From JAHWJX01 sp036386655 (GTDB taxonomy: Bacteria; Pseudomonadota; Alphaproteobacteria; Caulobacterales; Caulobacteraceae), in NCBI GenBank assembly GCA_036386655.1, contig DASVVG010000130.1:1-23299 (forward strand): a DNA stretch of 23,299 nt, in the 5' to 3' direction. The notes under the pieces were generated by a model, which was given only the letters and a program-made list of their open reading frames with translations, made no database searches and had not been told where the DNA came from. How positions within the stretch are numbered: the stretch's first letter is position 1; every line of letters begins with the position of its first letter. Both the position numbers and the translations under genes were made by a program. Positions 1-6,316 of this stretch are shown one piece after another.

Positions 1-21
1 ATCGGGAGTCGGCCGCCGACC

Positions 22-936
22 TCACTCCCCTTGCAAGGCCTCGACGTGGGCGGCCGCGGAGCAGCCGAGTCCCTCCAAGTCGTACCCGCCCTCCAGGGAA
101 GACACAACTTTCCCTCCGCAGCGCCGCCGCGCCACCTCCAGCACCGCGCGGGTGGCCCAGGCGAAGTCTTCCGCCTCCAGCGACTGCGCCGCCAGCGGGT
201 CGCGCCGGTGAGCGTCGAAGCCCGCCGAGACTAGGATCAGGTCGGGCGCGAAGGCGTCCAGCGCGGGCATCAGCCTTGTCTCGTAGAGCCGCCGCCAGGC
301 CTCGCGCGGAGCGTGCGGCGGCGCCGGCGCGTTCACGATGTTGCCCAGACCCCGCTCGCTCGCGTGCCCCGTGCCGGGGTACAGCGGCGACTGGTGGATG
401 GAGCCGAACCACACCGTCGGGTCGTGCTCGAACACGGCCTGCGTGCCGTTGCCGTGGTGCACGTCGAAATCGACGATCGCCACCCGCTGGAAGCCCTCCG
501 CCTGCGCCGCCCTGGCCGCCACCGCGACGCTGGAAAACAGGCAGAAGCCCATCGGCGTGTCCGGCTCCGCATGGTGCCCCGGCGGCCGCACTGCGCAGAA
601 GGCGCGGTCCATCTCCCCGCGCGCCACCGCCCGCACCGCGTCCACCACCGCTCCGGCGGCGAGCCGCCCCGCCCGCAGGCTGCCGGGCGCCATCGTCGTG
701 TCGGGGTCCAGCGCCACCCGTCCCCGCGCGGGCTCCGCCGCGAACACCGCGTCCACATACCGGGCCGGGTGCACGCGCAGCAGGTCTTCGCGCGCGACCT
801 CGCCCGCCTCCCGCCGCTCCACGTCGGCCTCGGCCAGCGCGTCGAGCACGGCCCCGAGACGTTGCGACCGCTCCGGATGGCCGCCGCCGGTGTCGTGCAG
901 CAGCATGTCGGTATGCGTGAAGAGGGCGACGCTCAT
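22..936 (-). CDS. Histone deacetylase-family metal-dependent deacetylase
   Basis: A 304-aa protein of the arginase/deacetylase fold (class II HDAC, acetoin-utilisation and acetylpolyamine amidohydrolase superfamily), expected to remove acetyl groups from lysines or polyamines using Zn. Seen: the PPGHHAE catalytic His pair (H121-H122), the metal motif VDFDVHHGNG (D156, D158, H160, H161), SAGFDAH with D241 and H243, and the C-terminal GGYD (283-286) whose Tyr stabilises the transition state. All key residues are intact and the length is normal for bacterial members. ATG at 936-934 is chosen because AGGGG lies just upstream and the protein then begins directly in the conserved HPERSQRL region; the open frame runs further upstream without family similarity. 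It is divergent from a GNAT acetyltransferase, 24 bp away. The substrate cannot be told from sequence. Confidence 0.93.
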   Translation of the reverse strand: MSVALFTHTDMLLHDTGGGHPERSQRLGAVLDALAEADVERREAGEVAREDLLRVHPARYVDAVFAAEPARGRVALDPDTTMAPGSLRAGRLAAGAVVDAVRAVARGEMDRAFCAVRPPGHHAEPDTPMGFCLFSSVAVAARAAQAEGFQRVAIVDFDVHHGNGTQAVFEHDPTVWFGSIHQSPLYPGTGHASERGLGNIVNAPAPPHAPREAWRRLYETRLMPALDAFAPDLILVSAGFDAHRRDPLAAQSLEAEDFAWATRAVLEVARRRCGGKVVSSLEGGYDLEGLGCSAAAHVEALQGE

Positions 937-960
937 ACCCCTGTCTGATAACCCGGCCGC

Positions 961-1491
961 GTGACGAGCGTCTTTCAAATCCGCCGGGCGGGTCCCGATG
1001 ACGCGGAGCGGCTGACAGCCCTCGCCCGCGAAAGCTTCCTGGAGACCTTCGTCCACGGCTTCCGGATCCCCTACCCGCCCGAGGACCTCGAGGCCTTCAT
1101 GGCCCAGGCCTACGCCGCCGGTCCCAGCCGCGAGCGGCTGGCCGACCCTGAGCAGGCGGTGTGGTTCGGCGAACGTGCGGGCGAGGCGTTCGCCTACGCC
1201 GCCGTCGGCCCCGCCGGCCTGCCGCATCCGGACGTCCGGCCCGAGCACGGCGAGATCCGCGCCCTCTACGTCCTGCGGGCGGCGCAGGACAGCGGCCTCG
1301 GCCAGACGCTGATGGAGACCGCGCTCGCATGGCTCGAGGAGCGGGACCTCCGCCCCGTCTGGCTCGGCGTCTGGTCGGGCAACCTCAAGGCGCAGCGCTT
1401 CTACGAGAAGTACGGCTTCGAGAAGCAGGGCGAGTACGAGTTCCCCGTCGGCGAGTGGCGCGACCTGGAGTTCATCCTGCGCCGCGGCTGA
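961..1491 (+). CDS. GNAT-family N-acetyltransferase
   Basis: A 176-aa GNAT-fold protein that would transfer an acetyl group from acetyl-CoA to an amine. Seen: motif A with beta4 ALYVLRAAQ (101-109) followed by the pyrophosphate-binding QDSGLG (109-114), and a C-terminal motif B NLKAQRFYEKYGF (141-153) typical of the family. The start is a GTG at 961 with no clear Shine-Dalgarno sequence; the next in-frame ATG would destroy the domain. The 24-bp gap to the divergent deacetylase gene means its promoter must lie inside that gene or the message has a very short leader. Substrate is unknown; protein lysine, polyamine or small-molecule acetylation are all possible. Confidence 0.88.
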   Translation: MTSVFQIRRAGPDDAERLTALARESFLETFVHGFRIPYPPEDLEAFMAQAYAAGPSRERLADPEQAVWFGERAGEAFAYAAVGPAGLPHPDVRPEHGEIRALYVLRAAQDSGLGQTLMETALAWLEERDLRPVWLGVWSGNLKAQRFYEKYGFEKQGEYEFPVGEWRDLEFILRRG

Positions 1492-1556
1492 GCGCCGCGT
1501 GGACGCGCTTTGGCCACGGAGCGATGCTGCCCTCCAGGGACACGCCGGAGTACGCC

Positions 1557-2210
1557 ATGCTTCTCCTCGCCGCGCTCGCCGCACTCGCCGCCCCCGCCGC
1601 GTCACTCCCGCCGCCGCCGGGCGCCGCGCCCGAGCTCGCCCGCATGAGCGCGCAGATGGACGCGATCATCGCCGCGTCCCACGCCCGCAATCACTTCACC
1701 AACGATACCCGCCGTGGGCTGCCCGCCGCGCGCCACAAGGACAGCGGGCTGCGCTGCATCTTCGAGAAGGCGCCGCTGGGCAACGAGATCGTCCTGATCG
1801 GCTCCATCGACGGCGGCGGCGGCGTCGGCTGCCTCAGCCGCCCGGCGGGCTTCCGCCAGTCGCTCGAGGCGGTGCGCCTCGGCCGCGACCAGACGCTCGA
1901 CAGCGTCTTCGAGGGCTCTGTCCGCAACATCACGTGGGAGCGCGAGGCGCGCCCGCACGACCCGAGCAGCATGACCGTGCGCGTGGAGCCCGGCATCGGC
2001 GGCAAGGCCCCGCCGAAAGCGCGCACCGCGGGCTACCTCGTGCGCACGCCACAGGGCGAGGTCTACAGCCGCGTCTCCGTCGCGATCATCGGCGATTGGG
2101 TGATCCGCCAGTCGTTCGAGGCGCCCGCCGACCGCTCCGAAGAGGCCGCGCTGCTGGCCGACGTCGTCATGTCCACCACCCTGATCGACCTGGCTTCTCG
2201 CGCGGGGTAG
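1557..2210 (+). CDS. Exported protein of unknown function
   Basis: A 217-aa protein that I do not recognise. It begins with a short hydrophobic Ala/Leu stretch (residues 1-17) followed by LPPPPGAAP, so it is probably secreted to the periplasm; no lipobox is visible. The mature part is mixed alpha/beta with two cysteines (RCIFE and GCLSRP) that could form a disulfide. ATG at 1557 is chosen because it puts the signal peptide at the N terminus; an in-frame ATG at 1524 would add 11 residues and is an alternative. The stop is 10 bp before the VWA gene, so the two are probably cotranscribed. The frame is clearly coding (GC-rich third positions). Confidence 0.75.
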   Translation: MLLLAALAALAAPAASLPPPPGAAPELARMSAQMDAIIAASHARNHFTNDTRRGLPAARHKDSGLRCIFEKAPLGNEIVLIGSIDGGGGVGCLSRPAGFRQSLEAVRLGRDQTLDSVFEGSVRNITWEREARPHDPSSMTVRVEPGIGGKAPPKARTAGYLVRTPQGEVYSRVSVAIIGDWVIRQSFEAPADRSEEAALLADVVMSTTLIDLASRAG

Positions 2211-2220
2211 AGGCGGCCGC

Positions 2221-3393
2221 ATGTTCCTGCGGCTGTTCAGCGAGCTTCGCGCCGCAAAGGTGCCGGTCTCGCTCAAGGAGTACCTGACGCTCCTCGAGGC
2301 GATGGACCGCGACGTCATCGACCGCTCGCCCGAGGACTTCTACTACCTCTCGCGCGCGGCGCTGGTGAAGGACGAACGCGACCTCGACAAGTTCGACCGC
2401 GTTTTCGGCCATGTCTTCAAGGGCCTCGAAGCGCCGGCTGAAGAGGCGCACGACATCCCCGAGGACTGGCTGAAGAGCCTGGCCGACCGCCTCTTCACCG
2501 ATGAGGAGAAGGCGCAGATCGAGGCGCTCGGCGGCTTCGAGAAGCTGATGGAGACGCTGAAGCAGCGCATCGAGGAGCAGAAGGGCCGCCACGCCGGCGG
2601 CAACAAGTGGATCGGCACCGGCGGCACGTCCCCCTTCGGCTCCGGCGGCTACAACCCCGAAGGGGTTCGCATCGGCGACGCCGGCCAGCGGCAGGGCCGC
2701 GCGGTGAAGGTGTGGGACAAGCGCGAGTACCGAAACCTCGACGACAGCGTCGAGATCGGCACGCGCAACATCAAGGTGGCGCTGCGCCGCCTGCGCAAGT
2801 TCGCCCGCGAGGGCGCGGCGGAAGAGCTCGACCTCGACGGCACCATCCAGGCCACCGCCGAGCACGGCTACCTCGACATCGTCCTCAGGCCCGAGCGCCG
2901 CAACACGGTGAAGGTGCTGCTCTTCCTCGACGCCGGCGGCTCGATGGACGCGCACGTGAAGCTCTGCGAGGAGCTGTTTTCCGCCGCGCGTTCAGAGTTC
3001 AAGACGCTCGAGTTCTTCTACTTCCACAACTGCCTCTACGAGGCCGTCTGGAAGGACAACCGCCGCCGGCACGACGAGAAGATCCCGACCTGGGACGTGC
3101 TCCACCGCTACCCGCACGACTACAAGGTCGTGTTCGTCGGCGACGCCTCGATGAGCCCCTACGAGATCACCTACCCCGGCGGCTCCGTGGAGCACTGGAA
3201 CGAGGAGCCCGGCAGCGCCTGGATGCAGCGCGTCACCGGCGTCTACGAGAAGGCCGTGTGGCTCAACCCGGTGCCGGAGAAGTACTGGCATTACACCCCC
3301 TCCGTCGGCGTGATGCGCCAGCTGATGGGTGACCGCATGTACCCGCTGACGATCGAGGGCCTCGACGCCGCCATGCGCGAGCTGTCGCGCTAG
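2221..3393 (+). CDS. VWA domain (CoxE-like) protein
   Basis: A 390-aa cytoplasmic protein of the CoxE-like VWA family. The N-terminal half (1-120) is helical and charged. A Gly-rich linker with GGTSPFGSGGYNPEG (134-148) follows, and the C-terminal VWA domain (about 228-385) carries a MIDAS-type DAGGSM motif at 237-242, matching the DxGxS form usual in this family. Such proteins normally act with a MoxR-type AAA+ ATPase to mature or assemble metal enzymes or complexes. No MoxR gene is next to it here. ATG at 2221 has GTAGAGG just upstream. It follows the exported protein by 10 bp, and its stop overlaps the stop of the convergent TspO gene. The family call is strong; the client is unknown. Confidence 0.9.
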   Translation: MFLRLFSELRAAKVPVSLKEYLTLLEAMDRDVIDRSPEDFYYLSRAALVKDERDLDKFDRVFGHVFKGLEAPAEEAHDIPEDWLKSLADRLFTDEEKAQIEALGGFEKLMETLKQRIEEQKGRHAGGNKWIGTGGTSPFGSGGYNPEGVRIGDAGQRQGRAVKVWDKREYRNLDDSVEIGTRNIKVALRRLRKFAREGAAEELDLDGTIQATAEHGYLDIVLRPERRNTVKVLLFLDAGGSMDAHVKLCEELFSAARSEFKTLEFFYFHNCLYEAVWKDNRRRHDEKIPTWDVLHRYPHDYKVVFVGDASMSPYEITYPGGSVEHWNEEPGSAWMQRVTGVYEKAVWLNPVPEKYWHYTPSVGVMRQLMGDRMYPLTIEGLDAAMRELSR

Positions 3394-3863
3394 TTGATGG
3401 CGATCTGCGTGCCCGTCAGCACGCACGCGAACGACACCCACGCGATCACCGGCACGATCAGCAGCGCGGCCGTGCGGCTCGTCCGCCGCAGCCGCAGCGC
3501 CACCGCGATGGCGACCAGCAGCGTCGCCACGTTGCCGATCATGCTCGGCGTCAGCTCGAAGCCGCGCGTGTAGAACGGGTACGCCACGCAGATCGCCAGC
3601 AAGCCCACGACCCACCAGCCGCCGCCCCGGTCGCCGTCCCGCACCGCGGCCCAGCGCGCGGCTCCCATCAGCGCGAACAGCACCACCCACATGCCGCCGA
3701 TGAACCAACCCGGCGGCGCGAACGGGGGCTCGCGCAGGTTCTCCGGCGGACCGTTCAACCCTAAGGCGCCGATCACCCCGTTCACCGCGGCCGCGACCAG
3801 CACCGCGGCCGCGGCGTTGAGCAGCGTTCCGAGGCCGTCGCGACGGTCGAGCGGGTTCCTCAT
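3390..3863 (-). CDS. TspO/MBR (tryptophan-rich sensory) membrane protein
   Basis: A 157-aa integral membrane protein of the TspO/peripheral benzodiazepine receptor family, which binds tetrapyrroles and is linked to porphyrin and stress responses. Five hydrophobic segments are visible. The family signature PPFAPPGWFIGGMWVVLFAL occurs at 46-65, and the last helix has AWVSFACVLTGTQIAIN with the usual terminal Asn. ATG at 3863 overlaps the stop of the upstream DUF2459-type gene as ATGA, so the two are translationally coupled. Its TAG overlaps the stop of the VWA gene on the other strand. The protein is near the usual bacterial length of about 160 aa. Confidence 0.9.
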   Translation of the reverse strand: MRNPLDRRDGLGTLLNAAAAVLVAAAVNGVIGALGLNGPPENLREPPFAPPGWFIGGMWVVLFALMGAARWAAVRDGDRGGGWWVVGLLAICVAYPFYTRGFELTPSMIGNVATLLVAIAVALRLRRTSRTAALLIVPVIAWVSFACVLTGTQIAIN

Positions 3864-4501
3864 CGCGCCTCCAGCTCCCCGCACGTGGGCTGCCGGTCGA
3901 GCGCCTTGACCAGCGCTCCGGCCGTCCACGACCGGGGCACGGGCAGCCCCGCCCGCCTCAGCCGCATCGAACCCCACGCGTTGCACATGCGCCAGACGCG
4001 AAACGGCGTGCTCGCCGCCACGAACTGCCCGCCGCGCTGCTGCGACAGGACGATCAGCCGCCCCGAGGCGTCACGCCGCGGTTCGGCGGCGAGGTCGCCG
4101 ACGATGCTGCCGAGACCCGCCCGTGACACGCCGAACTCGACCACGCCCTCGCTCCACACCCGGTCCGGGCGGTCGCGCAGCGGCGCCACGAGCATCGCGC
4201 TCGGCCCCGGCCGCACCACCACGCGCGCCACGTTGCGCGCGGTCAGCCGCGGCGCCTGGTAGGCCTCCGCCTCGCCCCAGCCGACCTCCACCCACCGGGC
4301 CCCGAAGTCCGGCAGCCCCGCCCTGCGGGCCGCTTCCGCCGGCAGCGCCACGCTGGTGTGGAAGCCGTTCGAGATCACGAACAGCGTCTCGCAGTCGCCC
4401 TTCGACGCCCGCGGCGCCTGCGCCAGAGCGGGGCAGGCCAGGAAGGTTGCGACCGCCGCCGCCAGGGCCGCGACGCCCCTGAGGGGGAACCCGTTCTTCA
4501 C
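3860..4501 (-). CDS. Exported DUF2459 (TIGR02117-type) family protein
   Basis: A 213-aa protein with a signal peptide (residues 1-27, ending PALAQ-A). The mature part resembles the DUF2459/TIGR02117 family: it has FVISNGFHTSVALP (41-54), in which the NGxHT motif is typical, and VEVGWGEAEAYQ (71-82), corresponding to the GWGD-x-xFY motif. The biochemical function of the family is not established. The GTG start at 4501-4499 is chosen because it begins the signal peptide and a GGGAGG sequence lies upstream, although about 12 bases away. It is divergent from ssrA and coupled by an ATGA overlap to the TspO gene, suggesting a two-gene membrane/envelope operon. Family assignment is moderately sure. 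Confidence 0.75.
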   Translation of the reverse strand: MKNGFPLRGVAALAAAVATFLACPALAQAPRASKGDCETLFVISNGFHTSVALPAEAARRAGLPDFGARWVEVGWGEAEAYQAPRLTARNVARVVVRPGPSAMLVAPLRDRPDRVWSEGVVEFGVSRAGLGSIVGDLAAEPRRDASGRLIVLSQQRGGQFVAASTPFRVWRMCNAWGSMRLRRAGLPVPRSWTAGALVKALDRQPTCGELEAR

Positions 4502-4525
4502 TTCGTAACCCTGCCTCCCTATATT
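4497..4525 (+). promoter_or_regulatory. Putative ssrA promoter
   Basis: TTCACT at 4497-4502 and TATATT at 4520-4525 are 17 bp apart, just before the first helix of the tmRNA acceptor piece at 4531. The -10 in the context CCTATATTA also fits the looser Caulobacter housekeeping -10. It lies between the divergent DUF2459 gene and ssrA. Predicted by eye only. Confidence 0.45.
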
Positions 4526-4530
4526 AGCCG

Positions 4531-4860
4531 GGTCCGGTTTCGGCCGGACTATGGGGATAAACGCGCACGCAATAAGCGTTTCGGACCCGGGTGCGATTCC
4601 CGGCGGCTCCACCAACCTCTTCCTCCCCGTTATCGGGGGAAAAGCATGGGGCCGATCAGTTTCGACGGGCGTGTAAAAGTGTTGCTTTCTCCAGGATTGG
4701 GCCACCTCGACGGTCCATTTTTAGGTGCGAACGATAACTTCGCTGAAGAGGTCCGCCTGGCCGCGTAATGCGGCTTGACGGTTCTCGAACCTACTAAGCC
4801 CCGGGGGTTCAGATCCTCGGGCGGGGCACGGGGGAGGCCTGGCAACAGAACTCCCCCACT
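4531..4860 (+). ncRNA. ssrA: Circularly permuted (two-piece) tmRNA
   Basis: tmRNA rescues stalled ribosomes and tags the unfinished protein for ClpXP. As in other alphaproteobacteria, the acceptor part comes first. It opens with a hairpin (GTCCGG 4532-4537 / CCGGAC 4544-4549). Its T-arm is CCGGG 4587-4591, loop TGCGATT, CCCGG 4599-4603, and an encoded CCA lies at 4612-4614. After a spacer (about 4615-4647) the coding piece starts at 4648 with GGGGCCG, which pairs with CGGCTCC 4604-4610 to make the 7-bp acceptor stem. The tag reading frame runs from GCG 4727 to TAA 4766-4768 and encodes ANDNFAEEVRLAA (a preceding Gly is possible if resumption is one codon earlier). The piece ends in a hairpin, GGGGGAG 4830-4836 / CTCCCCC 4851-4857, enclosing GGCAACAGAA. 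Exact mature ends are estimates. Confidence 0.93.
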
Positions 4861-4974
4861 TCCTTTCTCCGTCCCAGCTTCGTCGTGCCGCGCGAGAGTC
4901 GTCTTGCGCGCGCATCGCGACGGAGTAGGGTCTCGCGCGTTTCGGGGAAAAGTCCCTCGGCGGGACCGAAGTAC

Positions 4975-5475
4975 ATGGCGCAGGACGGCAAACCCGAAGA
5001 TCTGATGGACTACGAGGGCCTCGCGCAGGAGGCCCTGCGCGGCGTCGTGCGCGGCGCGCTGCGCCGCGGCCTCGATCCCGAAGGGCTGCCCGGCGCCCAC
5101 CACTTCTACGTCACCTTCAAGACCCAGGCGTCCGGCGTCAGCGCCCCGGCGGACCTGCTCGCCAAGTACCCGGACGAGATGACCATCGTCCTGCAGCACC
5201 AGTTCTGGGACCTGCAGGTCGAGGAGGAGCACTTCGCGATCACGCTGAAGTTCGGCGGCCAGCCGAAGCGGCTCTCCGTGCCCTACGCCGCGGTCACCCG
5301 CTTCTACGATCCCAGCGTGCAGTTCCTGCTGCAGTTCGAGGCGTCGGAGCCCGCCTCCGCGCCCGTCGTCTCGCTCGAGCCGGCCACCACGCCGACGCTG
5401 CGCGAAGAAGGCGACGAGCCGCCCGAGAGCGCCGGCCCGAAGATCGTCTCGCTGGACCAGTTCCGGAAGAAGTAG
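4975..5475 (+). CDS. sspB: ClpXP adaptor protein SspB (alphaproteobacterial type)
   Basis: A 166-aa protein matching the alphaproteobacterial SspB (formerly DUF1321). SspB holds ssrA-tagged proteins and hands them to ClpX for degradation. Seen: the substrate-binding core with KYPDEMTIVLQHQFWDL (64-80), LKFGGQPKRLSVPYAAVTRF (91-110) and YDPSVQFLLQF (111-121); an acidic flexible linker (about 122-153); and the C-terminal ClpX-binding tail KIVSLDQFRKK (156-166). The ATG at 4975 gives the usual N terminus; an ATG at 5005 is a weaker alternative. The gene starts about 115 bp after ssrA, so tag and adaptor are neighbours. The next gene begins 4 bp after its stop. Confidence 0.95.
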   Translation: MAQDGKPEDLMDYEGLAQEALRGVVRGALRRGLDPEGLPGAHHFYVTFKTQASGVSAPADLLAKYPDEMTIVLQHQFWDLQVEEEHFAITLKFGGQPKRLSVPYAAVTRFYDPSVQFLLQFEASEPASAPVVSLEPATTPTLREEGDEPPESAGPKIVSLDQFRKK

Positions 5476-5479
5476 GCCG

Positions 5480-6250
5480 GTGCGCGCCGCCCTCGCCGTC
5501 CTCCTCGGGCTCGTCCTGTGGGGCGGCGCGCGCGCCGACACCGCCGCCCAGCAGACGCCGTTCCGCGACTGGGCCGCCATCGTGGTCGCCGGCGACTGGC
5601 GCGCCGCCGGCGGGCGCGACACCAAGGCCTTCGAGAACGCCCGCCGCGACGTCACCGGCGCGCTGGTCGAGGCGGGCTTCCAGCGAGCCAACCTGCGCAC
5701 CTTCGGCGTTTCGCCTACCGCGCCCGGCGTCGCCGAGACGGAAGGTCCGGCGTTCGTCGCGGGGCTGCGCGAGACCTCCGGCCGCGCCCGCGGCGGCTGC
5801 CTGCTCTACTTCACCTCCCACGGCTCGCCGCAGGGGATCATCTTCGGCCGCAAGGGCATGCTGGCGCCGACCGCGCTGGACCGGCTGCTCGACTCCACCT
5901 GCGCCGACCGCCCGACCGTGGTCTTCGTCTCCGCCTGCTTCTCGGGCGTCTTCGTGCCGGCGCTGGCGGCGCCCAACCGCCTGATCGTGACGGCGGCGCG
6001 CCCGGACCGCAGCTCCTTCGGCTGCGGCGAAGGGGACCGCTACCCGTTCTTCGACGCCTGCGTGCTCGAGGCCTGGCCCGTGGCGCGCGATTTCCTCAAC
6101 CTCGGCCGCGCCGTCCAGGGCTGCGTCTCGCGCCGGGAGCGCGAGATGAAGCTCGCCCCGCCGTCCGAGCCGCAGATCTCCGCCGGCCCACGCATCCGCC
6201 CGCTGCTGCCGCTCCTCCCCCTGCCCGGCGCCCTCGCCCGGGCGGGCTGA
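5480..6250 (+). CDS. Secreted caspase-like peptidase, C13 (legumain) family
   Basis: A 256-aa protein with a signal peptide (residues 1-19, ARA-D) and a clan CD cysteine peptidase domain. Seen: after hydrophobic strands, TSHG with His114 and SACFSG with Cys153, the His-Cys dyad of C13 peptidases. The IVVAGDW strand (34-40) and FENARRDV (51-58) are the usual early elements. The C-terminal tail after about 225 is Pro-rich and low-complexity. The GTG start at 5480 follows the sspB stop by 4 bp, so it is probably translated from the sspB message. Bacterial C13 proteins are cysteine endopeptidases, often of Asn/Asp specificity; specificity here is not predictable. It presumably acts in the periplasm, so it would not meet SspB. 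Confidence 0.88.
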   Translation: MRAALAVLLGLVLWGGARADTAAQQTPFRDWAAIVVAGDWRAAGGRDTKAFENARRDVTGALVEAGFQRANLRTFGVSPTAPGVAETEGPAFVAGLRETSGRARGGCLLYFTSHGSPQGIIFGRKGMLAPTALDRLLDSTCADRPTVVFVSACFSGVFVPALAAPNRLIVTAARPDRSSFGCGEGDRYPFFDACVLEAWPVARDFLNLGRAVQGCVSRREREMKLAPPSEPQISAGPRIRPLLPLLPLPGALARAG

Positions 6251-6316
6251 AGCGTCCGCTTCTCAGGCCGCGCCGAGTCGCCCTAACAAGGGACGAGCGC
6301 TTCCCCGCGGGGTTCC

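Noticed and set aside
4559..4614. tRNA-like 3' half with T-arm and encoded CCA
   Set aside because: It has no tRNA 5' half or anticodon arm; its acceptor strand pairs with 4648-4654, so it is the acceptor piece of permuted tmRNA.
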